From Magnetococcales bacterium (lineage in GTDB: Bacteria > Pseudomonadota > Magnetococcia > Magnetococcales > Magnetaquicoccaceae): DNA of 51,716 nucleotides. The notes below the pieces were generated by a model. It saw only the letters and a list, made by a program, of their open reading frames with translations, made no database searches and was not told where the DNA came from. The stretch covers positions 1 to 51,716 of the forward strand of contig JADGBT010000029.1 in the NCBI GenBank assembly GCA_015231375.1, in the 5' to 3' direction. The position numbers and the translations under genes were made by a program. Below are positions 33,787-42,168 of the stretch, in pieces (positions within the stretch are counted from its first letter, which is position 1; the number at the start of each line of letters is the position of its first letter).

Positions 33787-34812
33787 TCACAGGTGGGAGA
33801 TGTACCACTCCATGGCTTCCGCCAGTCCGGCGGCGATCCGGTGGGTGGGTCGATAGCCCAACCGTTGCTCAGCCTTGGAGATGTCCGCCAGGGAGTGACG
33901 CACATCCCCGGAACGAAAATCACGATGGATCGGCGCCGCTCCTCGCAGATGGGGAAAACGGGGCGCGAGACACTCCAGCAGATGATGGTACAAGGCGTTG
34001 AGGGTGGTACGATCCCCCACGGCGACGTTGTAAACCTGATCGACCGCTTCGGGATTTTCGGTTGTTGCGGCCAATAGATTGATTTGAATCACATTATCGA
34101 TATAACAAAAATCCCGGCTGGTCTCCCCGTCGCCGTTGATGTACACCGCCTGCCCCTGAATCATGGCCGCGATCCATTGAGGGATCACGGCGGCATAAGC
34201 CCCGGAAGGATCCTGCCGACGACCGAAAATGTTGAAATAACGCAATCCGATGGTCTGAATGCCATACATCCGGGAGAAAAGCTCGGCGTAGATCTCGTTG
34301 ACCAGCTTGGTGACCGCATACGGAGAGAGGGGTTTGCCGATCTGGTCTTCCACCTTGGGCAACTGGGGATGGTCCCCGTAGGTGGAACTGCTGGCGGCAT
34401 ACACGAACCGTTTGACCTGGGCGTCGCGCGCGGCCACCAGAATGTTCAAAAAGCCGTCGATGTTACTTTCGTTGGTGGCGATGGGATCGGCAATGCTGCG
34501 GGGCACCGATCCCAGCGCGGCATGGTGCAACACATAATCCACCCCGACGCACGCCCGCCGACAGGCTTCCACATCGCGCAGATCCCCGCGCACCAGTCGA
34601 AACCGGCTCCACTGTTCGGCGGTCAGCAGGGATTGGACATCATCCAGATTCTTTTGATAACCGGTGGAAAAATTGTCGAGGCCGACCACAGGCTGATTCA
34701 GTTGCAGCAGCGTCTGCAACAGGTTGCTGCCGATGAATCCGGCCACACCGGTCACCAGCCAAGTGGCCGATCGGGTCATCAACGTATTTTTCAAGGATTC
34801 GTAGGTCATCAT
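33787..34812 (-). CDS. NAD-dependent sugar epimerase, WbpP-like UDP-GlcNAc 4-epimerase
   Basis: A 341-residue short-chain dehydrogenase. '[19 protein letters not shown]' gives the NAD-binding GxxGxxG. '[16 protein letters not shown]', '[15 protein letters not shown]' and '[15 protein letters not shown]' give the Ser/Tyr-xxx-Lys catalytic site. '[22 protein letters not shown]' is typical of WbpP/TviC rather than GalE. It interconverts UDP-GlcNAc and UDP-GalNAc (or their uronic acids) for surface polysaccharide. The start is one of two adjacent ATGs (34812/34809); a longer frame to 34923 is unlikely. It is divergent from the glycosyltransferase at 35131. Confidence 0.87.
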   Translation of the reverse strand: MMTYESLKNTLMTRSATWLVTGVAGFIGSNLLQTLLQLNQPVVGLDNFSTGYQKNLDDVQSLLTAEQWSRFRLVRGDLRDVEACRRACVGVDYVLHHAALGSVPRSIADPIATNESNIDGFLNILVAARDAQVKRFVYAASSSTYGDHPQLPKVEDQIGKPLSPYAVTKLVNEIYAELFSRMYGIQTIGLRYFNIFGRRQDPSGAYAAVIPQWIAAMIQGQAVYINGDGETSRDFCYIDNVIQINLLAATTENPEAVDQVYNVAVGDRTTLNALYHHLLECLAPRFPHLRGAAPIHRDFRSGDVRHSLADISKAEQRLGYRPTHRIAAGLAEAMEWYISHL

Positions 34813-35130
34813 GTCCAATGGCGGCTCAATTTCCGTCCATGTTTTCGATTTCGAGGGATTCCGGTCCACAACCCAAAACAGCCGAACAGCCATGGAGCCG
34901 TCATTTCCACTGATGATTGACAATCTGATTGCTGCTCAACCCGTTGTCAAGGCGTGTCGATGGGCGGACTGTACGAACGGTTACAAAACATAAAAGGGTC
35001 AGGTCTTTACCTCAAAGTGCGCGCTCCATGAAATGGCCTTGACGGCCAGCTCTCCTTAATAGTAGCTTGCACCCGACAAAACCTTAAAGCGCACGACCCA
35101 AGGTCGTGAAAAGTCCCAAGGTGACAAACC
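34813..35130. other. Divergent intergenic region, 318 bases
   Basis: No gene seen. It must hold the promoters of the epimerase (minus) and the glycosyltransferase (plus). A short hairpin CACGACC/GGTCGTG (35092-35108) lies just upstream of the AAGGTGA ribosome site of the plus-strand gene. AT content rises between 34980 and 35070. No convincing -35/-10 pair was identified. Confidence 0.5.
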
Positions 35131-36366
35131 GTGAAGATCCTGATTGTCAGTCAATATTTCTGGCCGGAAAATTTCAAGATCAACGACCTGACCCGCGAAC
35201 TGATCCAATCCGGCCATCAAGTGACCGTATTGACCGGCCTGCCCAACTATCCCGAAGGTGCGATCTTCGACGCCTTCAAACAAAATCCGAAAGCCTTCTC
35301 CCAATGGCACGGCGCCACCATACTGCGGGTTCCCTTGTTCCCACGGGGACAGAACAAAATCAGTCTGATTATCAATTATATAAGCTTCGTCATCACCGGC
35401 TGCCTGATGGCTCCCTGGCTGTTGAGAGGGCAGGCGTTCGATGTGATTTTCGTTTTTCAGCTCTCACCGGTCACGGTCGGACTGCCCGCCATCCTGCTGG
35501 CCAAACTCAAGCGGGCTCCGATCCTGTTCTGGGTGCAAGATCTGTGGCCCGAGACCCTCTCCGCCCTGGGTGTGGTGCGTTCCCCGGCGCTGCTGGGTCT
35601 GGTGGGCAAACTGGTGAGCTTCATCTACAACCGCTGCGAACTGATCCTGGGACAATCTCCCGGGTTTGAAAGCAATATCGTCCAGTATTGCGACGATCCC
35701 GGCAAGATCCGTTATTTCCCCAACTGGACCGAGGATGTCTTCACCCAAAACGCGATCACGCCCGCTCCGGAGATCACCACCCCACCAGGAACCTTCAACA
35801 TCCTGTTCGCCGGCAACGTGGGAGAGGCGCAGGATTTTCCGGCGATCCTGGATGCGGCGGAACGTCTGAAAGACCATCCGGAAATCCGCTGGCTGATCGT
35901 CGGCGATGGGCGCATGCTGGAGTGGGTGCGCCGCGAAACGGTGAAACGGGGACTGGAATCGTCATTCTTGTTGCTGGGGCGGTTTCCCCTGGAACGGATG
36001 CCCTCGTTTTATATCCACGCGGACGCCCTGCTGGTCGCCTTGAAACGGGATCCGGTTTTCGCCCTGACCATTCCCAACAAGGTGCAATCCTATCTGATGT
36101 CGGGCATTCCGATTCTGGGGATGCTGGACGGAGAAGGCGCGGCAGTGATTCGCGCCGCCGGGGCCGGTTTGACCTGTCCATCCGGAGACGGAGCCGGTCT
36201 GGTCGAAGCGGTCCTGAAGCTGCACGCCCTCGACGCCGCAAGCCGCAAGGTCATGGGTGCCAATGGCCACGCCTATGCCCAGAAGGAGTTCAATCGAAAA
36301 ACCCTGATCGAACGCCTGAATGGCTGGATGCAACAGGTGGTCACAAAAAATCGTCGCACGGTCTAA
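35131..36366 (+). CDS. GT4-family glycosyltransferase (WbuB-like)
   Basis: A 411-residue GT-B enzyme. N-terminal domain: 'ILIVSQYFWPENFKINDLTREL', 'VLTGLPNYPEG', 'ILFWVQDLWPETL'. C-terminal donor domain: 'FNILFAGNVGEAQDFPAILDAAERL', 'WLIVGDGRMLEWV', 'LLGRFPLERMPSFYIHADALLVAL'. The 'QDLWPE' and 'GNxGxAQ' pattern is that of WbuB-like transferases, proposed to add N-acetyl-fucosamine-type sugars to O-antigen. GTG start with AAGGTGA seven bases upstream. It sits with initiating-transferase and dehydratase genes that would supply and use such sugars. Confidence 0.87.
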   Translation: MKILIVSQYFWPENFKINDLTRELIQSGHQVTVLTGLPNYPEGAIFDAFKQNPKAFSQWHGATILRVPLFPRGQNKISLIINYISFVITGCLMAPWLLRGQAFDVIFVFQLSPVTVGLPAILLAKLKRAPILFWVQDLWPETLSALGVVRSPALLGLVGKLVSFIYNRCELILGQSPGFESNIVQYCDDPGKIRYFPNWTEDVFTQNAITPAPEITTPPGTFNILFAGNVGEAQDFPAILDAAERLKDHPEIRWLIVGDGRMLEWVRRETVKRGLESSFLLLGRFPLERMPSFYIHADALLVALKRDPVFALTIPNKVQSYLMSGIPILGMLDGEGAAVIRAAGAGLTCPSGDGAGLVEAVLKLHALDAASRKVMGANGHAYAQKEFNRKTLIERLNGWMQQVVTKNRRTV

Positions 36367-36376
36367 AAACCGTTCC

Positions 36377-36538
36377 TTCACTAACGGGGTCCAGGGGCCA
36401 TTGGCCCCTGGTGGGATCCAAGGGCAAAGCCCTTGGGACTTTAAAAACACAAAATATAAATTTAATTTAAATTTTGTGTTTTTAAAGTCAAAACCCTGGA
36501 GGAAAAATCCCCCAGACCCCCGCTTCTTTTTCAAAAGT
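36377..36538. repeat. Composite palindromic repeat, copy 4 (modules B+A)
   Basis: The reverse orientation of the composite at 16533-16710. Module B (36377-36439) has the hairpins CCAGGGGCCA/TGGCCCCTGG and CCAAGGGC/GCCCTTGG. Then follows an AT-rich palindrome (AAAAACACAAAAT ... ATTTTGTGTTTTT, 36443-36483), and module A (36484-36538) has AAAACCCTGG and CCCCCAGACCCCCGC. It fills the gap between two plus-strand glycan genes. Confidence 0.85.
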
Positions 36539-36545
36539 TGACATC

Positions 36546-37586
36546 ATGCTCTACGTCCTGACCTCCCTGATGGCCTTTCTGATCGCGTTCCGGGTCAGCC
36601 GTTCCCTGGCCAATCCGGCCTCCCGGCTCTACATCGCGGATCTGCCCAACGAACGCTCCTTGCATGTCCAACCCCGCCCGCGCAACGGCGGACTGGGCAT
36701 CATGGCCGGATTCCTGCCCGCCTGGATGGTACTTTTCGGATGGCTCGACCATTTCCGGCTGCCGGGGGGATGGCTGCTGCTGGCGGGTCTGCTGGCGATC
36801 ATGGGCACCTCGCTGTGGGATGACAAAAGCTCCCTGTCTCCGGGCGTGCGCCTGTTGAGCCATCTGTCCGCCGCCGCGCTGATCATCGTGGGCGGATTTT
36901 CCATCGACACCCTCACCTTGCCCGGCCTGGATCCGATCCCTCTGGGCTGGTTCGGTCCGGTTTTTTCGCTGCTGTTCATCGTCTGGTTTTTGAACCTGTA
37001 CAATTTCATGGATGGCATGGATGGCTTCGCCGGAGGCATGGGGATGTTTGGATTCGGATTCTTCGCCCTGCTGGGCTGGCTGGGAGGGAATCCGTTCTTT
37101 TTGGCCACCGCGTTGCTGCTTTCTGCGGCCAACGCCGGATTTCTGGTCAACAATTTTCCCCCGGCGCGGATCTTCATGGGGGATGTGGGATCCGTGCCCA
37201 TGGGATTTCTGGCCGCAGCGCTCATCTTCTGGGCCGACCGCGACCACCTGTTCGCCCCCTGGGTGGGCGTGCTGATCTTTTCGCCGTTCGTCGTCGATGC
37301 CACCGTCACCCTGATCCGTCGCATCCTGCGTCGCGAGAAAATCTGGCAGGCGCACCGCTCCCATTTTTATCAAAGACTTGTCCTGGTCGGCTGGAACCAC
37401 CGCAAAACCGTCTTGCACGAATACGCATTGATGATCACCATGGGAAGTGGCGCGGTTTATCTGGCCCGACATCCGGAGCCTGCGATCCAATGGGTCGGCC
37501 TGCTGATCGGCGTTGTGATCTACGGGGCGCTGGCCATGGCCGTGAACCGGCAAACCTCCCCCGGCGCTCCCCGCTCCTCCCGCTAA
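36546..37586 (+). CDS. Polyprenyl-phosphate sugar-phosphate transferase (WbpL/WecA-like)
   Basis: A 346-residue multi-pass membrane protein, about 10 hydrophobic segments. MraY/WecA signatures: 'HVQPRPRNGGLGIM' near 40-53, 'LWDDKSSLSPGVRLL' near 96-110, 'NLYNFMDGMDGFAGGMG' near 150-166, 'PARIFMGDVGSVPMGF' near 208-223, and 'WQAHRSHFYQRL' near 271-282 (the HxxHxYQR loop of WbpL-type enzymes). It starts lipid-linked O-antigen or capsule synthesis by moving a UDP-sugar phosphate to undecaprenyl phosphate, facing the cytoplasm. Likely substrate, given the WbpM-like partner, is a UDP-6-deoxy-HexNAc. Confidence 0.9.
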   Translation: MLYVLTSLMAFLIAFRVSRSLANPASRLYIADLPNERSLHVQPRPRNGGLGIMAGFLPAWMVLFGWLDHFRLPGGWLLLAGLLAIMGTSLWDDKSSLSPGVRLLSHLSAAALIIVGGFSIDTLTLPGLDPIPLGWFGPVFSLLFIVWFLNLYNFMDGMDGFAGGMGMFGFGFFALLGWLGGNPFFLATALLLSAANAGFLVNNFPPARIFMGDVGSVPMGFLAAALIFWADRDHLFAPWVGVLIFSPFVVDATVTLIRRILRREKIWQAHRSHFYQRLVLVGWNHRKTVLHEYALMITMGSGAVYLARHPEPAIQWVGLLIGVVIYGALAMAVNRQTSPGAPRSSR

Positions 37587-37743
37587 AAGAATCACCCGTT
37601 CGGGTCGCCAGTCCGCTCCCATGACTGTCGGCCCGGATCCGATCCTTATGAAGACCATGAGAAAACGCCATCGATCGAAAACACGAGGACGCATCAACAC
37701 CCGGATTTCGTCGCCTTTTCCGCCCCGGTTGACTTCAAGATCA

Positions 37744-37773
37744 TTGACCACCCCACCATCATCCTGATATATT
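37744..37773 (+). promoter_or_regulatory. Putative promoter of the WbpM-like gene
   Basis: TTGACC (37744-37749), 18-base spacer, TATATT (37768-37773), about 100 bases upstream of the start codon in a 289-base gap. Five of six bases match at each box. The rest of the gap (37587-37743) shows no gene. Confidence 0.5.
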
Positions 37774-37875
37774 TACAATCAAAACGGCTATCGGAAAAAT
37801 CCAGAAACCTCTCCTTTCCACACCCTGGAGGACTCCGTTTTTCATCAGTCCCCGTGTTGACACCAGCAGGAAAGC

Positions 37876-39849
37876 ATGCGTATTCACATACCCATTTCTC
37901 CCCGGTTGATTGCCAGAATCCATCAACTGCCGCGCAGACAAAAACAATTCATTATTTTAATGGTTGACCTGGTTATGATCCTGGGTTGCCAATGGTTGAG
38001 CAATCTCATCACCTCAACCAACCCCGCCACCGAAATTTCCCCCGATATTTTCCTCGAATCCATTATTTTCATTCTGATCTCCTTTCCGATTTTCATCTAT
38101 TCCGGCATGTACCGCGCCGTGGTGCAGCACACGGGGAACCACTTTTTTTTCACGATCTTCAAATCCATCGGTCTGAGCATCCTGCTCACTTTGCTGGCGA
38201 CCATCCCTCTGAGTCAGGAGAAGATTCTTCCCGTCTTCTGGATCATCTTCTTTTTCCTGCTCCTGATGACCATCGGCGGCAGTCGGCTGCTGGCCAAATA
38301 TCTGCTCTACTCTTCGCACCTCCGGCACACCCGCATTCCCGTGGCCATCTACGGAGCCGGGGCCGCTGGCATCCAGCTCTCCCAGGCGCTGAAACAAAGC
38401 ACGGAATTCACGCCGGTCATCTTCCTGGATGACGATCTCAACATCCAAAACACCGTGATCCACGGCTTGAAGGTCCACTCTCCGCAACGCATCAAGGAGT
38501 TGTCCGAACAGTGGACGATCCAGCGGGTGCTGATGGCGATTCCTTCGGTCTCCCGTCACCGCCGCCGGGAAATCCTGAAAATCCTGGAACAGGTGCCCAT
38601 TCACGTCCAGGAGATCCCCAGCCTGGTGGAGTTGGCCAGTGGCGCCAAACAGGTGGATGATGTCCAGGAGGTGTGCGTGGAGGATCTTTTGGGCCGAGAA
38701 CCCATCGCCCCCAAACAATCCCTGCTGGAGGCGTGCATCACCGACAAGGTGGTGCTGGTCACCGGCGCGGGAGGCTCCATCGGTTCGGAACTGTGCCGGC
38801 AGATCATTCAACTGCACCCCCGACGGCTGGTGCTGGTGGAACACTCGGAGTATTTCCTGTATTGCATCGAAGGAGAACTGCGCCGTCTGCTGGAAAAGAA
38901 AAATACCGCCGGCGCCATCGAAGTGGTCCCCATCCTGGGCAGCGTGCTGCATCGGCTGCGCATGCAGTCGGTGATCACCACCTTCGGCGTGCAGACCATC
39001 TATCACGCCGCAGCCTACAAGCATGTGCCCATCATCGAATACAATCCCATCGAAGGGATCCAGAACAACATCTTCGGCACCTGGCACATGGCCCAGGCCG
39101 CCATCGACGGCGGCGCGGAAACCTTCATCCTGGTCTCCACGGACAAAGCCGTCCGGCCTACCAACGTCATGGGGGCCACCAAACGCTTCTCGGAACTGAT
39201 CCTGCAAGCCTACGCCAAAACCCAAAGCGATGTCTGTTTTTCCATGGTGCGTTTCGGCAATGTGCTGGCGTCGTCCGGATCGGTGATTCCTCTGTTTTAC
39301 AAGCAGATCAAAAAAGGTGGACCGGTCACGGTCACGGATCCCAACGTGACCCGCTTCTTCATGACCATCCCCGAAGCCACCCAACTGGTGATCCAGGCCG
39401 GAGCCATGGCCCGTTGCGGAGACGTGTTCATCCTCGATATGGGCAGCCCGGTCAACATTCTCGACATGGCCAAACGGATGATTCAACTGTCGGGATTCAC
39501 GGTACGCGACGAGACCAATCCGGATGGAGACATTCCCATTCAATTCACCGGACTGCGCCCCGGAGAGAAACTCTACGAAGAACTGCTGATCGGAGACGAA
39601 ACCCAACCCACCGAACACCCGATGATCATGCGCGCCCGCGAAGAGCATCTGCCCTGGCCGGTGGTCAAGGAGTACCTGGATCAACTGGCGCTCTGTTCCA
39701 AAGAGTTCAACTACACCGAATTGCGCAACATCATGCTGTCGGCGGTCAAGGGATATCAACCCAGCTCGGAAATCTGCGATCTGCTCTGGACGGCCAACGC
39801 CAAGGTGCCCAAAGCCTCAGGCACCCGGTCCGCGCCCCAGGAGCCCTGA
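37876..39849 (+). CDS. WbpM/PglF-like membrane nucleotide-sugar 4,6-dehydratase
   Basis: A 657-residue protein. Four N-terminal transmembrane helices (about 25-125), a first Rossmann-like domain ('VAIYGAGAAGIQLSQAL', near 156-172), then the dehydratase domain with 'VLVTGAGGSIGSELCRQI' near 293-310, 'YHAAAYKHVPIIEYNP' and 'LVSTDKAVRPTNVMGATKRFSEL'. The catalytic S-M-K triad (Met in place of the usual Tyr) is the WbpM-family hallmark. It makes UDP-4-keto-6-deoxy-GlcNAc, precursor of QuiNAc/FucNAc or bacillosamine. Final gene of the surface-glycan cluster; the converging TPR gene ends 17 bases beyond. Confidence 0.93.
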   Translation: MRIHIPISPRLIARIHQLPRRQKQFIILMVDLVMILGCQWLSNLITSTNPATEISPDIFLESIIFILISFPIFIYSGMYRAVVQHTGNHFFFTIFKSIGLSILLTLLATIPLSQEKILPVFWIIFFFLLLMTIGGSRLLAKYLLYSSHLRHTRIPVAIYGAGAAGIQLSQALKQSTEFTPVIFLDDDLNIQNTVIHGLKVHSPQRIKELSEQWTIQRVLMAIPSVSRHRRREILKILEQVPIHVQEIPSLVELASGAKQVDDVQEVCVEDLLGREPIAPKQSLLEACITDKVVLVTGAGGSIGSELCRQIIQLHPRRLVLVEHSEYFLYCIEGELRRLLEKKNTAGAIEVVPILGSVLHRLRMQSVITTFGVQTIYHAAAYKHVPIIEYNPIEGIQNNIFGTWHMAQAAIDGGAETFILVSTDKAVRPTNVMGATKRFSELILQAYAKTQSDVCFSMVRFGNVLASSGSVIPLFYKQIKKGGPVTVTDPNVTRFFMTIPEATQLVIQAGAMARCGDVFILDMGSPVNILDMAKRMIQLSGFTVRDETNPDGDIPIQFTGLRPGEKLYEELLIGDETQPTEHPMIMRAREEHLPWPVVKEYLDQLALCSKEFNYTELRNIMLSAVKGYQPSSEICDLLWTANAKVPKASGTRSAPQEP

Positions 39850-39866
39850 CCCCCTCCCCCTTCCGC

Positions 39867-42065
39867 TCACTCCCCCCTGGCATAACGCCCCACCAGGGGG
39901 TTTTCCACCCTGGCTTCCACCCGGATCCGTTCCGCCACCGCCAAGGCTTCCGGTCGCGTGGCAAAAGGACCGGAAAAGACACACTCGAAGCTGGCCTCGC
40001 CACTTTTGATGATCTTGCGATAGGCCGGAAGGGAGAGAGCGCGCACCTTCTCCACCAATTGGGCGGAATGGGGAGAGCCCATGGCAAAACAGGAAAGATG
40101 CACCACCGATCCCTGCCGAATTCCGGTCGTCGGCTCGGAGGAGGGAACCGCAGACCCCTCTGGAACCGTACCCGACCCAACCACCCGATTCCGATCTCTC
40201 CCCGACATGGACGGCAACGCGGGTGATGCGGCGGGCGACGGCGTGGACAAGGCGGCATGGGAGTCCAGCGGCACAAGGGTGGGTGGACTGATCACATAAG
40301 CCGGTCCCGTCACCACCACCGGTTCCGGATGCCTCGCCTCGACGACGGATTCCGGCCGCTTCTCCGCCACCGGCTCGATCTTTTTCTCCACCACCGGCTC
40401 GATCTTTTTCTCCCGCTTCTCCGCCACCGGCTCGATCTTTTTCTCCAGCTTCGGCTCGACTCGTTCCGCCCGCTTCTCCGCCACTGGCTCGATCTTTTTC
40501 TCCAGCTTCGGCTCTGTTTTCCTCTCTGCCTTCGGCTCCGCCCGCTTCTCCGCCACCGGCTCGGAGTTCCGCTCCGCTCTCTTCCCTGTCACCGGCTCGC
40601 CCCGCTTCTCTCCCTGCGGCTCCGTTTTTTTCCCCTCCATCGGCTCGGCGCGCAGGGATGGCGACTCGCCGCGCGCCATGGCGAACGCTTCGGACGACCC
40701 CCCGGAACGGGATGGGCTGCCCAGTTCACGCATGGCGCGACTCACCCGCGCCACCTGGGGATGATCCACCCCATAGGCGGTAATCAACACCCCCTCGGCC
40801 CGTCGCAACAGTTGACCGGCCCGCTCCGAGGCCCCCTCCTTGTGCAACACCATGCCCAGATTGGCCAACCAGTCGGACAGTCCCAACGGATTGCCCTTGA
40901 AAAACCGCTCCGCCGTCTCCACGGATTGACCGAACAACCGGTCCGACTCCCCGCTCCGTCCCCGCCGTCCCTCGATATGCGCCAGATTGCCCAGAATGAA
41001 CGCCCGTTGCAGATGATCACGACCCATGCTTTTTTCGGTCACCGCCAAGGCGCGACGAAACACCCCCTCGGCCCCGGCCAGATCCCCGGCCCCCTGCCGC
41101 AACAAGGCCAGATCATTCAACACCTTGACCAGACCGGGATGCTCCTTGCCCAACACCTTTTCCCGCAAGGCCAACACCCGGTTCAAGGCGGATTCGGCCT
41201 CCACGCGCCGCCCCATGGCGATCAACCCCTCACCCAGACGCTCCAGACTCTCGGCCAACTCCAACGACGCCCCGTCCCCGGACTTCTCCAGAATCGCCAC
41301 GGATCGACGCAACACCGGTTCGGCTTCGGCCAGATCCCCGCGCGCGATCCCTTGATATCCCTGCTCCCGCAACGCCTCGGCCACCAGAGGATGATCGGCG
41401 CCCAACGTCTTTTCCCGGATGCGCAACGCCTGCTTCACCGCCTCCAGGGCCTCCTCGTTGCGACCCAGGGAAAAACGGATCCGGGACAACAGCAGCCACG
41501 CCTCGGCCACACGGGGATGATCCGGCCACAACCCCTTGGATAACACCGGCATGGCCCCTTCCACCCCTTTGGCGGCCGACTCCCGCTGATCCGGTTCCGC
41601 CATCAGCAGTCGGGCCAGATTGATGCGCGCGCTGGCGCTGTTCAGATGGTTCGGCCCCAGGGAACGATCCAAAGAGGTGACCACTCCCTCCAGCATCACG
41701 CGCGCGCTTTGAAACTCCCCCAGTCGCATCTTGGCCCGGGCCAGACGGGTTCGGGCCTCGGCCACCTCGGGATGATCGGCGCCCAAACGCTTTTCCAGAA
41801 TCTCCAAAGCCCGGAAAAAAGCCTTTTTGGCCTCGGCGTCCTTGCCGGTGGCCAGATAGATCTCTCCCACCTGGGTCCAGGCCGCTGCGGTGACGCTGCT
41901 GTCCGCCCCGAATTTCCGTTCCGCCTCTTCCACGGCGCGACGCAACCGGGCCTCTTCCGACGGCGGCTCTTCGGCGTGCAGCACGGAGACTCCACCCAGC
42001 AACGGCAACAGCACCAACCAAAACACCGAACCCGTGGGACGAACGCAAGACGCAATCGGTTTCAA
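39867..42065 (-). CDS. Exported TPR protein with Glu/Lys-Pro repeats and SPOR domain
   Basis: A 732-residue protein. The signal peptide is about 1-31 ('VFWLVLLPLLGGVSVLHA'). About nine TPR-like repeats (32-460) are of the kinesin-light-chain style ('ALEILEKRLGADHPEVAEARTRLA', recurring roughly every 42 residues). A highly charged region follows (about 475-570) with EKKIEPVAEKR repeated several times, then a Pro/Ser linker, and a C-terminal SPOR domain (about 655-730: 'VVHLSCFAMGSPHSAQLVEKV', 'FECVFSGPFATRPEAL'). SPOR domains bind denuded peptidoglycan at division sites. TTG start with GGAGG ten bases upstream; no in-frame ATG is near. Function is a guess: a periplasmic scaffold. Confidence 0.82.
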   Translation of the reverse strand: MKPIASCVRPTGSVFWLVLLPLLGGVSVLHAEEPPSEEARLRRAVEEAERKFGADSSVTAAAWTQVGEIYLATGKDAEAKKAFFRALEILEKRLGADHPEVAEARTRLARAKMRLGEFQSARVMLEGVVTSLDRSLGPNHLNSASARINLARLLMAEPDQRESAAKGVEGAMPVLSKGLWPDHPRVAEAWLLLSRIRFSLGRNEEALEAVKQALRIREKTLGADHPLVAEALREQGYQGIARGDLAEAEPVLRRSVAILEKSGDGASLELAESLERLGEGLIAMGRRVEAESALNRVLALREKVLGKEHPGLVKVLNDLALLRQGAGDLAGAEGVFRRALAVTEKSMGRDHLQRAFILGNLAHIEGRRGRSGESDRLFGQSVETAERFFKGNPLGLSDWLANLGMVLHKEGASERAGQLLRRAEGVLITAYGVDHPQVARVSRAMRELGSPSRSGGSSEAFAMARGESPSLRAEPMEGKKTEPQGEKRGEPVTGKRAERNSEPVAEKRAEPKAERKTEPKLEKKIEPVAEKRAERVEPKLEKKIEPVAEKREKKIEPVVEKKIEPVAEKRPESVVEARHPEPVVVTGPAYVISPPTLVPLDSHAALSTPSPAASPALPSMSGRDRNRVVGSGTVPEGSAVPSSEPTTGIRQGSVVHLSCFAMGSPHSAQLVEKVRALSLPAYRKIIKSGEASFECVFSGPFATRPEALAVAERIRVEARVENPLVGRYARGE

Positions 42066-42168
42066 GGATCAAAATCCTCCAGATGAATGCAACCAGGAAA
42101 CAACACCAACCTCGCACCGTGGAATTATCGACCAATCCCACGCCCCGCGCAACACGTCCATGCCACGC

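Noticed and set aside
38014-39759. 581-codon minus-strand frame opposite the WbpM-like gene
   Set aside because: Composition (His, Gln, Asp-rich) is typical of antisense GC-rich frames; the plus-strand family match is unambiguous.
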